Assembly (NCBI GenBank): GCA_031363055.1
Contig: JANLTP010000038.1
Coordinates: forward strand, 5,704-69,703
Length of the DNA stretch: 64,000 bases
Origin: JANLTP01 sp031363055
GTDB taxonomy: Bacteria; Pseudomonadota; Gammaproteobacteria; Burkholderiales; Burkholderiaceae_E
Direction: 5' to 3'
Shown here piece after piece: positions 7,575 to 15,944 of this stretch. Within the stretch, counting starts at the first letter, position 1. Every line of letters starts with the position of its first letter. The translations under genes and the position numbers were made by a program. Below the pieces are notes generated by a model. That model was not told where the DNA came from and searched no databases. It saw only the letters and a program-made list of their open reading frames with translations.

Positions 7575-7612
7575 GAGATGCACTGAAAAGCAAGAGATGC
7601 GCTGAAAAGCGC
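7575..7612. repeat. 19-bp direct repeat, two copies
   Basis: Two adjacent copies of a 19-base unit, GAGATGCACTGAAAAGCAA and GAGATGCGCTGAAAAGCGC, lie 31 bases before the thiolase-like gene start. They differ at three positions. They could be a duplicated operator or a neutral duplication; many other gaps in this window carry similar ones. Confidence 0.65.
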
Positions 7613-7643
7613 GAGTTGCACCAAACCCGCCCATTGGAGTCAC

Positions 7644-8807
7644 ATGAGTCTGAACGGAAAAGCCTATATCGTCGGCGCGTATGAGCACCCGACTCGCAAG
7701 GCCGACGATCTTTCGGTCCTGCGGCTACATGCTGATGTCGCACGCGGCGCCATTGAAGACGCGGGGCTCGAGAAGAGCGATATTGATGGCTACTTTTGTG
7801 CCGGCGACGCGCCGGGCATGGGAACCACGACCTTGGTCGAATACATGGGCCTGAAACTGCGCCATGTCGATTCGACCGAAACCGGTGGCTCGGCGCCATT
7901 GCTGCATGCGGCACACGCTGCCGAAGCGATCGCGGCCGGGCGCTGCAATGTCGCGCTGATCACGCTCGGTGGCCGGCCGCGTGCGACCGGTACCGGCGTA
8001 CCGATGCGCCCGCCCGACGGCAATGCCGCCGACGTTGCCTTCGAGGTTCCGTTCGGGCCGGCGACCGCCAATATGTATGCCATGTGTGCCAAGCGACACA
8101 TGTATGAGTTTGGAACCACCAGCGAACAACTCGCCTGGATCAAGGTCGCGGCGTCGCATCATGCACAACATAATCCGCGCGCAGTGTTACGCGAGGTGGT
8201 GACGGTCGCAGATGTCCTTAACTCGCCGATGGTCGCCGATCCCCTGCACCGGCTTGATTGCTGTGTGGTCAGCGATGGCGGCGGCGCCTTGATCATCGCG
8301 CGACCCGAGATCGCGCGGCGCCTGAAGCGCCCGCTGGTCAAGATACGCGGCACCGGCGAGGCGCCCAAACACTCGATGGGTGGCAAGGTGGACCTCAGCT
8401 TTACGGCAGCCGCCTGGGCCGGCCCACTGGCCTTCGCGGAAGCCGGTGTCAGCCACGCCGATATCAAGTACGCGTCGATCTACGACAGCTTCACGATTAC
8501 CGTACTCATGCAACTCGAGGATCTGGGTTTCTGCAAAAAAGGCGAAGGCGGCAAGTTTGTCATGGATGGCAATCTGATCTCCGGCGTCGGCGCACTGCCG
8601 TTCAACACCGACGGTGGTGGCCTGTGCAATAACCATCCGGCCAATCGCGGCGGCATGACCAAGGTCATCGAAGCCGTGCGCCAACTGCGCGGCGAAGCCC
8701 ACCCAGCCGTGCAAGTCAAGAACTGCGATATTGCGCTGGCCAGTGGCATTGGCGGCACCCTCGCAACCCGGCACACGGCGGGCACTCTGATTCTGGAAAG
8801 GGAGTAG
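7644..8807 (+). CDS. Thiolase-superfamily protein (SCP-x/Ltp2-like)
   Basis: The protein is 387 residues and follows a GGAG ribosome site. It has the thiolase fold of the acetyl-CoA acetyltransferase/SCP-x group: VALITLGG, SDGGGALIIARPE, YDSFTITVLMQLEDLGF and a late CNNHPANRGGMTK stretch. In the position of the usual thiolase nucleophile Cys the sequence reads ETGGSAPLLHAAHAAE, with Ser, so ordinary Claisen thiolysis is doubtful. Homologues paired with a DUF35 protein include retro-aldolases such as Ltp2, which split off a short acid-CoA. The DUF35 gene follows five bases later. A role in side-chain or ring-product degradation is an inference from the neighbourhood. Confidence 0.75.
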   Translation: MSLNGKAYIVGAYEHPTRKADDLSVLRLHADVARGAIEDAGLEKSDIDGYFCAGDAPGMGTTTLVEYMGLKLRHVDSTETGGSAPLLHAAHAAEAIAAGRCNVALITLGGRPRATGTGVPMRPPDGNAADVAFEVPFGPATANMYAMCAKRHMYEFGTTSEQLAWIKVAASHHAQHNPRAVLREVVTVADVLNSPMVADPLHRLDCCVVSDGGGALIIARPEIARRLKRPLVKIRGTGEAPKHSMGGKVDLSFTAAAWAGPLAFAEAGVSHADIKYASIYDSFTITVLMQLEDLGFCKKGEGGKFVMDGNLISGVGALPFNTDGGGLCNNHPANRGGMTKVIEAVRQLRGEAHPAVQVKNCDIALASGIGGTLATRHTAGTLILERE

Positions 8808-8812
8808 GCACC

Positions 8813-9316
8813 ATGACTTCGTCAAATCCATCAGCACCCGCGTCAACCAGTCCATCAACCAATCAGACGCTGCCTCAAGCCATGCGACCCATGGCGGCGG
8901 AAGCGCCGATTCGGTCTGCCAACAAGCCAATCGGTCCGCGCGTCATTCCGGCACCGCTGACCTTGCCTGAGACCCGTCTGTTCTGGGAAGCCGCCGACCA
9001 GGGCCGACTGATGTACAAACATTGCCGCGCCTGCAATGAACCGCATTTTTATCCGCGCGATCTGTGTCCGTTCTGCTGGTCCGATCAAACCGACTGGAAA
9101 GAGGCCAGCGGGCTCGGCACCCTGTACAGCTTCAGCACCATGGGCAAAGGCGAAGCCGCCTACACGATTGCCTTTGTGACGCTGGCTGAAGGGCCGACCA
9201 TGATGACCAACCTGGTCGACTGTGACCCGGCAAAATCGGCGATCGGACAGGCCGTTCGGGTCGTCTTCAAACCCAGTAACGGCGGCCACGCGGTACCGAT
9301 GTTCACACCGGTCTGA
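8813..9316 (+). CDS. DUF35 OB-fold protein with rubredoxin-like zinc ribbon
   Basis: The protein is 167 residues. A Ser/Thr/Pro/Ala-rich N-terminal stretch of about 40 residues is probably disordered. A zinc ribbon follows (CRACNEPHFYPRDLCPFC: two CxxC pairs), then an OB-fold with LGTLYSFSTMG and AYTIAFVTLAEGP. DUF35 proteins bind acyl-CoA and form tight complexes with thiolase-like partners, as in ChsH2-Ltp2. Five bases separate it from the thiolase-like gene, so the two are almost certainly one operon and one complex. Confidence 0.8.
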   Translation: MTSSNPSAPASTSPSTNQTLPQAMRPMAAEAPIRSANKPIGPRVIPAPLTLPETRLFWEAADQGRLMYKHCRACNEPHFYPRDLCPFCWSDQTDWKEASGLGTLYSFSTMGKGEAAYTIAFVTLAEGPTMMTNLVDCDPAKSAIGQAVRVVFKPSNGGHAVPMFTPV

Positions 9317-9351
9317 TGCTTTAGAAACTACAATCGCCTTCAGTGCCACGA

Positions 9352-9391
9352 GGGTCGAATAATTTGAGTCGATGATTTCTGCAGTCGACCC
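9352..9391. promoter_or_regulatory. Inverted repeat upstream of the RraA-type aldolase gene
   Basis: GGGTCGA (9352-9358) and TCGACCC (9385-9391) form a 7-bp inverted repeat with a 26-base spacer, 39 bases before the next start. It could be a regulator site or a weak hairpin terminating the thiolase/DUF35 operon. The evidence is only the symmetry. Confidence 0.25.
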
Positions 9392-9430
9392 GGAGTCGTG
9401 TGGTGATTCACGGAAGACTCCAGGAGCAAC

Positions 9431-10132
9431 ATGAATACTGAATCGAAGCCTTCGGGCGTGGCCGGCGAACATGACATTACCCACCGCCGGGTGTTACGGC
9501 TGCGTCAACTCGATTGCTGCGCTGTTTCTGACGCGCTCGACCGACTGAAACTGGGCGGCGTCGTGACCGGCCTGCCGCAGCGCTCGGGCAGTGGCCGCAT
9601 CGCAGGTCGGGTGGTGACGCTCAAGCTGGACGCCGGCGCCGCTCGCCCCGGTGCAATCAAACATCTCGGTTGTGAGGCTATCGAGCTGGCCGGGCCCGAC
9701 AACATCATCGTCATCGAGCAGCGCAGCGGTGTCGAAGCGGGCTGCTGGGGCGGACTGCTGTCGCTAGGCGCCAAGGTTCGGCATGTCGCCGGCGTCATTG
9801 CCGACGGACCGGTACGCGACATTGACGAGGCGATGGATCAGGAGTTTCCGGTCTTCAGTCGCAGCCTGACGTCATTCACGGCGCGCGGTCGCATCGTTGA
9901 GCGCGGCACACAAGTACCGATCAACGTCGCAGACGTCACCGTCCAGCCCGGTGACTATGTGGTGGCTGACCGCAGCGCGATTATCTTTATCGCCGAGCGC
10001 GATATTGAACGCGTGCTCGAGGCGGCGGAACTCATCATCGCCAAGGAATCAGCGATGGCCAAGTCGATTCAGTCGGGCATCCCGATTGGTGAGGTCATGC
10101 AGGGCAACTACGAACAGATGCTGCACGGCTAG
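9431..10132 (+). CDS. RraA-family aldolase/decarboxylase-like protein
   Basis: The protein is 233 residues, a normal length for the RraA / 4-hydroxy-4-methyl-2-oxoglutarate (HMG/CHA) aldolase group. The active-site pattern is present: GGLLSLGAKVRHVAGVIADG followed by PVRD, with the metal-linked Arg-Asp, after an N-terminal CCAVSDALDRL. CHA aldolase (LigK/PmdF type) is the last step of protocatechuate 4,5-cleavage, giving pyruvate and oxaloacetate. No other candidate for that step exists in the lig cluster nearby, so this gene could supply it. It is, however, on the opposite strand and separated by two genes. Other members act on different 2-oxo acids or regulate RNase E. Confidence 0.65.
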   Translation: MNTESKPSGVAGEHDITHRRVLRLRQLDCCAVSDALDRLKLGGVVTGLPQRSGSGRIAGRVVTLKLDAGAARPGAIKHLGCEAIELAGPDNIIVIEQRSGVEAGCWGGLLSLGAKVRHVAGVIADGPVRDIDEAMDQEFPVFSRSLTSFTARGRIVERGTQVPINVADVTVQPGDYVVADRSAIIFIAERDIERVLEAAELIIAKESAMAKSIQSGIPIGEVMQGNYEQMLHG

Positions 10133-10184
10133 TGCGCTACCCCGCTGGTATCTGGCGGGTGCGGGCGCGGGTTCGCTTGCCTGG

Positions 10185-11309
10185 TTACGATTCGACCTGC
10201 TCCAGCTCATGAACGCGCAGCCCAAGGTGGCCGCTGTCAGGTTTGATCCAACTGGAGTGCCGCAGGGCGCGGCCGATATCGCTGAGTCCAGATTGCCAAC
10301 GGGTCGCCAGCGTTCCGGCTGAAAAATCGATGTCCTTGTTGTGATCATCGCTGGCGCTGGCCTTCATGACCAGATGCACGATGTCAATCGAATGACGACA
10401 GCCCAAGCTTGCCAGTTTCCGTAATTCGGGTTCACTGCGCGCCGAGGCATCAAGCCTTGAATACAGCGTTTGCACCGCCCGACGCAGATTCTGCATGGTT
10501 TCGTGATCACTCAAATGTTCGCGCGAGCGGCTCGCGTATTGAATATCTTTCATGCGCGTCATCGCTTGCGCAATCGAATGCGGCTCAGCCTCTGTTGGAT
10601 CCCAAAGGTCGATCATGAAACACAAGGTGTCGCGGCGTTCGGCGTCGTCAAGCACAATATCAATCGGTGTATTCGAGTAGATGCCACCGTCCCAGTAGGC
10701 GACGCTGTCGATGACCACTGGCGGGAATCCGGGCGGCAGCGCCCCGCTGGCCATCACCTGTTCGGGACCGAGTTTCTGGCGCGTGTTATCGAACAAGACC
10801 ATTTCTGCGCTGGCCACGGCGACGGCGCTGATCGTGAGACGCGTGTGGGCCGCATTCAGATAATCGAAGTCGATCACTTCCAGCAAGGTCTTGCGCAGGG
10901 GCGTGGTGTCGTAAAAACCAACCTCGGCAATCGGAACACCGCGCTGCAGATCCCAAGCGCTCGGCGAGCGTGGTGTAAAGAAGCCGGGCACCCCTTGTGC
11001 AATGGTTTGCCAAGACTGAAACGCTGAAAGCCAGGGCTGCCAGATGGCCGGCCAGGACACTGCTTCAGACAGACCGCCACCCAGCGTCACCGACCGCCAG
11101 AATTTTTGTAACTTCTCGACGCGGCGCTCGGGCGGATTACCGGCAATGATGGCACCATTGATCGCACCGATCGATGTGCCCACTACCCAATCGGGCGCGA
11201 TGGCACGCGTAGTCAGCCCCTCGTAGACGCCCGCCTGGTAGGCGCCGAGCGCACCACCGCCTTGCAGCACCAGTACGGTTTGTAGCGCCTGCTCTGCCCG
11301 TGGTTTCAT
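10185..11309 (-). CDS. Patatin-like phospholipase with DUF3734 tail
   Basis: The protein is 374 residues. The patatin catalytic elements are all visible: oxyanion loop GGGALGAYQAGV near residue 17, nucleophile Ser in GTSIGAING, and the Asp in YWDGGIYSNTP. The C-terminal third, with YASRSREHLSDHETMQNLRR, fits the DUF3734 extension. Such proteins hydrolyse acyl esters in the cytoplasm or at the membrane. The gene is divergent from a 3-hydroxybutyrate dehydrogenase, a pairing I recall from other proteobacteria. This hints at a role in lipid or polyhydroxybutyrate turnover, which is an inference. Confidence 0.85.
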   Translation of the reverse strand: MKPRAEQALQTVLVLQGGGALGAYQAGVYEGLTTRAIAPDWVVGTSIGAINGAIIAGNPPERRVEKLQKFWRSVTLGGGLSEAVSWPAIWQPWLSAFQSWQTIAQGVPGFFTPRSPSAWDLQRGVPIAEVGFYDTTPLRKTLLEVIDFDYLNAAHTRLTISAVAVASAEMVLFDNTRQKLGPEQVMASGALPPGFPPVVIDSVAYWDGGIYSNTPIDIVLDDAERRDTLCFMIDLWDPTEAEPHSIAQAMTRMKDIQYASRSREHLSDHETMQNLRRAVQTLYSRLDASARSEPELRKLASLGCRHSIDIVHLVMKASASDDHNKDIDFSAGTLATRWQSGLSDIGRALRHSSWIKPDSGHLGLRVHELEQVES

Positions 11310-11409
11310 TTATGTTCCCGCAAAATCCGAATTTGACTGATGGCAATTCTTCAGCGGGAATTGTCCCATCAATTGACCCCGCGAAAGGCAGGCCCTGCGA
11401 AACATCGGC

Positions 11410-11445
11410 AGTTGGGTCACAATGATCAGTAGTTGGGTCACAATG
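11410..11445. repeat. Direct repeat, 15 bp at 21-bp spacing
   Basis: AGTTGGGTCACAATG occurs at 11410-11424 and again at 11431-11445, 21 bases apart, which is two helical turns. It lies in the divergent gap (11310-11486) between the patatin gene and the 3-hydroxybutyrate dehydrogenase gene. Same-face spacing would suit binding of a regulator to two half-sites, but this is not shown. Confidence 0.6.
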
Positions 11446-11486
11446 CGAGTTAGCGATCCACTCATTCGACTCGGTAAGGAATACAG

Positions 11487-12260
11487 ATGATTCTCAAAGG
11501 CAAAACAGCGCTGGTCACCGGCTCGACCAGCGGTATCGGACTCGGTATGGCTCTGTGTTTGGCACGCCAGGGCGCCAACATCATGCTGAACGGCTTTGGT
11601 GACGTCGAAGCGGCGAAAGCAGCGGTTGCTGCACTCGGTGTCAGCGTCGAATATCACGGCGCCGACATGAGCAAACCGGCCGAGATTCAGGCGCTGATGG
11701 CGCAAGCTCAGCAGAGCTTCGGCGGCATTGACGTGCTCGTGAACAACGCCGGCATTCAGCATGTCGCCAAGGTCGAGGAATTCCCGGTAGAAAAATGGGA
11801 TGCGATCCTGGCCATCAACTTGAGCTCGGCCTTTCACACTTCGAGGCTGGCCTTGCCGGGCATGCGGCAGCGCAATTGGGGGCGCATCATCAACATCGCG
11901 TCGGCGCACGGCCTGGTCGCATCGGCTGAGAAGTCGGCCTACGTGGCGGCCAAACATGGTCTGGTGGGCTTGACCAAATCAACCGCGCTGGAGACAGCCA
12001 CTACTGGAATCACGGTCAACGCGATTTGCCCGGGCTGGGTCTTGACGCCACTGGTGCAAAAACAGATTGATGCACGCGCAGCGCAGGGCAATATTTCGCC
12101 GGCTCAGGCGAGCAAGGAATTGCTGGCCGAGAAGCAACCCTCGTTGCAGTTCACAACGCCTGAACAGCTTGGCGAACTGGCGATATTTTTATGTTCGCCA
12201 GCGGCGGATAACGTGCGCGGTGTGGCCTGGGCGGTTGACGGCGGCTGGACTGCGCAGTAA
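11487..12260 (+). CDS. bdhA: 3-hydroxybutyrate dehydrogenase (SDR)
   Basis: The protein is 257 residues, a classical short-chain dehydrogenase. It has the NAD site TGSTSGIGLGMA, NNAGIQHVA, catalytic Ser in IINIASAHGLVAS and Tyr-x3-Lys in YVAAKHGLVGLTKS. AICPGWVLTPLVQKQI and the insert around AQASKELLAEKQPSLQF are typical of 3-hydroxybutyrate dehydrogenases, which oxidise 3-hydroxybutyrate to acetoacetate during polyhydroxybutyrate use. The start follows AAGGA. It is divergent from the patatin-like gene. Confidence 0.9.
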   Translation: MILKGKTALVTGSTSGIGLGMALCLARQGANIMLNGFGDVEAAKAAVAALGVSVEYHGADMSKPAEIQALMAQAQQSFGGIDVLVNNAGIQHVAKVEEFPVEKWDAILAINLSSAFHTSRLALPGMRQRNWGRIINIASAHGLVASAEKSAYVAAKHGLVGLTKSTALETATTGITVNAICPGWVLTPLVQKQIDARAAQGNISPAQASKELLAEKQPSLQFTTPEQLGELAIFLCSPAADNVRGVAWAVDGGWTAQ

Positions 12261-12354
12261 GCCCAGCACCCTCTCACGAAACAACGCCGCTACTTTTTCT
12301 GTTGCCCAGTCCGCCTGCGGAACTATTCGGCTCGAAGTGCTTGCTGATCGAAGT

Positions 12355-12777
12355 TCACGGTAGGATTTTCGCGTTGACTTTCGCGTTGATTCGGGGTGAC
12401 AGGTAGGGCTCGTTCTTTTCAAACAGTTCTTTGCAGTTTTGCACGCGCCCGGTCAGAAAATTCAAATACACAGGCGTCTCACCCGACCGTGTGCTCAGGC
12501 GCATGGTGACTATTTCGCGATACGATGCTTCACCGACACTCTGCTGGGCCTCTTCATCGGATGACAAGGCTGCGCTGGCTTGCCAGTAGACGGCGGCAGT
12601 CGCATCAAGGCGATGCGCCGCCTCAGCGTTCAATTGCTTTTGCTGAACACCAAATTCACCGAACTTCGAAACCTGTGCCGAACACTGCGCTAATGATTTC
12701 GCCAATTCGGTATCGGCCGCGTTCTGTGCAAACAAGGGCAGCGCCCAAATCGATAGCAAACAGACGAGCGCTCGCAT
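12355..12777 (-). CDS. Secreted hypothetical protein at the end of the lig operon
   Basis: The protein is 140 residues. It starts with a short signal peptide (MRALVCLLSIWALPLFAQNA) cleavable after about residue 17. The mature part is helical and contains two Cys (CSAQV and NCKELFE), which could form a disulfide in the periplasm. No family was recognised. It begins seven bases after ligC on the same strand and so is probably cotranscribed with the protocatechuate genes, but no catalytic motif supports a role in that pathway. The C-terminus has a small internal repeat (INAKVNAKILP) that reflects a short DNA duplication. Confidence 0.6.
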   Translation of the reverse strand: MRALVCLLSIWALPLFAQNAADTELAKSLAQCSAQVSKFGEFGVQQKQLNAEAAHRLDATAAVYWQASAALSSDEEAQQSVGEASYREIVTMRLSTRSGETPVYLNFLTGRVQNCKELFEKNEPYLSPRINAKVNAKILP

Positions 12778-12784
12778 GTACTCC

Positions 12785-13738
12785 TCAACCCTGGCTCAAC
12801 TGCCGATCCAGCTTGTGCAGTACCTCATAACACGGCAGCACTTGCGCGACGCTTGCATTCGGCTCGCGACCTTCCTGGATGGCCGCAAAAAATTCACGAT
12901 CCTGTAACTCGATGCCGTTCATCGACACCGCTACCTTCGAGACATCGATCTTTTCATCCTTGCCGTTGAACAGATCGTCGTAGCGCGCCAGATAGGTGCC
13001 TTTATCGCCGATATAGCGAAAGAAGGTACCCAACGGGCCGTCGTTATTGAAGCTCAGCGACAGCGTACAGATGGCGCCACTGGCCGTCTTCAGTTGAATC
13101 GACATGTCCATCGCAATACCCAGCGTCGGATGGATCGGCCCCTGCACGGCGTTGGCGTGCACGATCGGGGAGCGTGCCTGATACGCAAACAGATCGACCG
13201 TGTGCGCCGCATGGTGCCAGAGCAAGTGATCGGTCCAACTGCGCGCCTGGCCAAGCGCATTCATGTTGCTGCGCCGGAAAAAGTAAGTTTGAACATCCAT
13301 TTGCTGAATGTTGAACTCGCCGGCGACGATCTTGCTGCGGACCCACTGATGGCTCGGGTTGAAGCGCCGGGTATGCCCGACCATCGCCACCCGCCCGGTG
13401 CTTTTCTGCAGAGCTAAAACGGCCTCGGCCCCCTTGAGCGAATCAGCCAGCGGAATCTCGACCTGCACATGTTTGCCGGCTTGCAAGCAGGCGATCGTTT
13501 GATCGGCATGCATCTGCGTCGGCGTGCATAGAATGACAGCGTCGACTTCCTTGATCGCCAGACTGTCGGCCAGATCGGTGCTCACATGGCCAATGCCATA
13601 TTGTTTGGCCACTTCCTGCGTCTTCGCCAATTCGCGGCCGACCAGGGAAACCACCTCAACGCCCTTGATGTTTTTGATGCCATCCAGATGTTTGATGCCA
13701 AAGGCACCGGCACCGGCTAACGCGACCTTGAGGGTCAT
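12785..13738 (-). CDS. ligC: 4-carboxy-2-hydroxymuconate-6-semialdehyde dehydrogenase
   Basis: From ATG 13736-13738 the protein has 317 residues, matching LigC. It belongs to the Gfo/Idh/MocA family: NAD(P) motif VALAGAGAFGIKHLDG at the start, ILCTPTQMHADQ, GKHVQVEIPLADS, and the highly characteristic HTRRFNPSHQWV and SWTDHLLWHHAAHTVDLFAY. It oxidises the hemiacetal of CHMS, the ring-cleavage product of LigAB, to 2-pyrone-4,6-dicarboxylate. The start overlaps the ligB stop (TGATG), indicating translational coupling. An upstream reading of 42 more residues lies inside ligB and was rejected. Confidence 0.93.
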   Translation of the reverse strand: MTLKVALAGAGAFGIKHLDGIKNIKGVEVVSLVGRELAKTQEVAKQYGIGHVSTDLADSLAIKEVDAVILCTPTQMHADQTIACLQAGKHVQVEIPLADSLKGAEAVLALQKSTGRVAMVGHTRRFNPSHQWVRSKIVAGEFNIQQMDVQTYFFRRSNMNALGQARSWTDHLLWHHAAHTVDLFAYQARSPIVHANAVQGPIHPTLGIAMDMSIQLKTASGAICTLSLSFNNDGPLGTFFRYIGDKGTYLARYDDLFNGKDEKIDVSKVAVSMNGIELQDREFFAAIQEGREPNASVAQVLPCYEVLHKLDRQLSQG

Positions 13739-14592
13739 CAGATGTTCTCCAGAATTAAATGTCCAACCGCCGTGTTCGATGCGGGTACATGATAAAAGCG
13801 ATGCGCGACGTGTGGGGCAGCGCCACCGGCGACATCGGCCATCGCACCGCGCGCAATGAACCACATGACCAGCTCGATGCCTTCCGAGCCAGCCTCACGA
13901 ACATAGTCGATGTGCGGCACGGCGGCGAGACCCTGGGGGTCGACAATCAGGCGATCAAGGAATTGGGTGTCCCATTGCCGGTTGATCAGTCCAGCGCGCG
14001 GGCCTTGCAATTGGTGACTCATGCCGCCAGTGCCCCAGATGTGGACATTGAGCGGCGCGTCGAACGACTCAACCGCCTTGCGAATCGCGCGTCCGAGGTT
14101 AAAACAACGCATGCCGGACGGTATTGGGTACTGCACGACGTTGACGGCGAACGGAATCACCGGGCAGGGCCAGGCCTGCGGCTGCCCGTACATGAGACTC
14201 AGCGGCACCGTGAGGCCATGATCAACATCCATCTTGTTGACGATGGTCAGATCGAAGTCGTCTTGAATCACCGAATGGGCGATATGCGAAGCCAGCTCCG
14301 GATGACCGACGACCTTGGGCACCGGTCGTGCACCCCAGCCTTCATCAGCGACTTGAAACTCGGCAGCCGTGCCAATTGCAAAGGTCGGAATCATGTCGAG
14401 GCTGAACGCCGTTGCGTGATCGTTGAACACCAGAAAGATGACATCCGGCGGGTTATCCTTGACCCACTGCTTGGAGAATTCATAGCCCTTGAACACCGGC
14501 TGCCAATAGGGTTCATGGGTCTTGCCGAGATCGAGCGCGGCACCAATCGCCGGCACATGCGAGGTGAAAACGCTGGCGGAAATACGAGCCAT
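13738..14592 (-). CDS. ligB: Protocatechuate 4,5-dioxygenase beta (catalytic) chain
   Basis: The protein is 284 residues and belongs to the type II extradiol dioxygenase family. Iron ligands are visible in FTSHVPAIG (His12), FNDHATAF (His near 60) and a Glu further on (ELVMWFIARGAM). IWGTGGMSHQLQGPRAGL holds the catalytic His. It cleaves protocatechuate between C4 and C5 using Fe(II) and O2, together with the LigA subunit. It overlaps ligA by one base and ligC by three. No abnormality is visible. Confidence 0.95.
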   Translation of the reverse strand: MARISASVFTSHVPAIGAALDLGKTHEPYWQPVFKGYEFSKQWVKDNPPDVIFLVFNDHATAFSLDMIPTFAIGTAAEFQVADEGWGARPVPKVVGHPELASHIAHSVIQDDFDLTIVNKMDVDHGLTVPLSLMYGQPQAWPCPVIPFAVNVVQYPIPSGMRCFNLGRAIRKAVESFDAPLNVHIWGTGGMSHQLQGPRAGLINRQWDTQFLDRLIVDPQGLAAVPHIDYVREAGSEGIELVMWFIARGAMADVAGGAAPHVAHRFYHVPASNTAVGHLILENI

Positions 14593-14981
14593 TATTTTTT
14601 CTCCCCGACATAGCGATTGCCCTCAATCGAACGACCGCCCTTCACCATCATGTCGCGATACGCTTCTTCAGTCATACCGGTCATGCTGCCAGCCATCTGC
14701 TGAAAACTCTTGCCGTCAGTGGCACCGATCTTGGCCAAAAAGTAGATGTTGCCGCCCTGCGCAATGCAGCGGTTCAGATCGCGCGACAACACAGCCAGTT
14801 TTTGGTCTTCGCTCATCGGCCATTCATCAAGGTAGGCGCGCTCGTCGGCTTTGAATCGTGTGCGGTTCTCGGCTTTCATGAGGGACATGCAGAACTGGTT
14901 CAGGTGATAGCCTTTCCGCGATTGTTCAGCATCAAAAATAGTGGTGCCGGGCACGTCCAGATAGGGTTTGTCTAATGCCAT
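14592..14981 (-). CDS. ligA: Protocatechuate 4,5-dioxygenase alpha chain
   Basis: The protein is 129 residues, a usual LigA length. It contains DVPGTTIFDAEQSRKGYHLN, FCMSLMKAENR, and NIYFLAKIGATDGKSFQQ near the middle, all typical of the small helical subunit that closes the LigB active site. The C-terminus (GRSIEGNRYVGEKK) is also characteristic. The gene is separate from ligB, not fused as in some relatives. Confidence 0.95.
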   Translation of the reverse strand: MALDKPYLDVPGTTIFDAEQSRKGYHLNQFCMSLMKAENRTRFKADERAYLDEWPMSEDQKLAVLSRDLNRCIAQGGNIYFLAKIGATDGKSFQQMAGSMTGMTEEAYRDMMVKGGRSIEGNRYVGEKK

Positions 14982-14999
14982 GGTTTGTCCAATGCCATC

Positions 15000-15941
15000 T
15001 CAGCCCTCGATCTCCGGCCAGTAAAGTCGCATCGGATTGGCGACCAGTAGTTTATATTGCAACTCCGCAGTCACGGCAATAGCAGGAATGAAGTCGACCA
15101 ACAGTCCGTCGTCCGGCATATGGTCCTTCAGATTCGGATGCGGCCAGTCGGTACCCCACAGAACCCGGTCGGGGAAATTCTCAACAATGCAGCGCGCAAA
15201 CGGCACCACGTCGCGATAGGCACTACGCTCGCCGTTCAAGGCCTTGGGACCCGTCAGGCTCAATCGCTCGGGGCAACTGACCTTCGACCAGACATTGTCA
15301 TGTTCGCGCATGAACTTTACAAACAACTCGAACTCCGCTCCGTCGATCGGCTTACTCAGATCGGGCCGACCCATGTGATCGACCACCACCGTGGTCGGCA
15401 ACGAAGTAAAGAAGTCCCACAGTTCGGGCAAGTCGACTGCTTCGAAATAGATGACCACATGCCAACCGAGCGGCGCAATACGGCTGGCGATTTCCAGCAA
15501 TTCGTCCTTCGGTGTGAAATCAACCAGACGTTTGACGAAGTTAAAACGCACACCGCGCACGCCCGCCGCGTGCATGGCCGACAGTTCAGTATCGGTCACG
15601 CTGCGACGCACGGTGGCAACTCCGCGCGCCATGCCTTGGCTGTGCACCAGCGCATCAATCAGCGCCCGGTTATCGGCACCGTGACAGGTCGCCTGAACAA
15701 CGACATTGCGAGCAAAGCCCAGGTGATCGCGCAGGGCGAAGAGCTGTCTTCCGGACGCATCACAGGGCGTGTACTTGCGCTCGGGCGCGAAGGGAAACTC
15801 AGTGCCCGGGCCGAACACATGGCAGTGCGCATCGACGGCCCCTGGGGGCACCTTGAAGAGCGGCTTCGAAGGCTCGTCGTACCAGTCGAGCCAACCCGGC
15901 GTTTTGGTGAATGGCGCGCTCGTGGTCAATAGCGTGCTCAC
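15000..15941 (-). CDS. ligI: 2-pyrone-4,6-dicarboxylate lactonase
   Basis: The protein is 313 residues and an amidohydrolase-superfamily member. VDAHCHVFGPGTEFPF carries the HxH motif, VVVDHMGRPD a central His, and RVLWGTDWPHPN the Asp that activates water. GVRGVRFNFVKRLVD matches PDC lactonases. It opens the pyrone ring to 4-oxalomesaconate. Translation starts at GTG 15941. It begins three bases after the ligJ stop and ends 18 bases before ligA. Confidence 0.93.
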   Translation of the reverse strand: MSTLLTTSAPFTKTPGWLDWYDEPSKPLFKVPPGAVDAHCHVFGPGTEFPFAPERKYTPCDASGRQLFALRDHLGFARNVVVQATCHGADNRALIDALVHSQGMARGVATVRRSVTDTELSAMHAAGVRGVRFNFVKRLVDFTPKDELLEIASRIAPLGWHVVIYFEAVDLPELWDFFTSLPTTVVVDHMGRPDLSKPIDGAEFELFVKFMREHDNVWSKVSCPERLSLTGPKALNGERSAYRDVVPFARCIVENFPDRVLWGTDWPHPNLKDHMPDDGLLVDFIPAIAVTAELQYKLLVANPMRLYWPEIEG

Positions 15942-15944
15942 GTT

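Noticed and set aside
10140..10160. Terminator hairpin between the RraA-type and patatin genes
   Set aside because: The stem is only 5 bp (CCCGC/GCGGG) without a T tract, which is not distinguishable from chance at this base composition.
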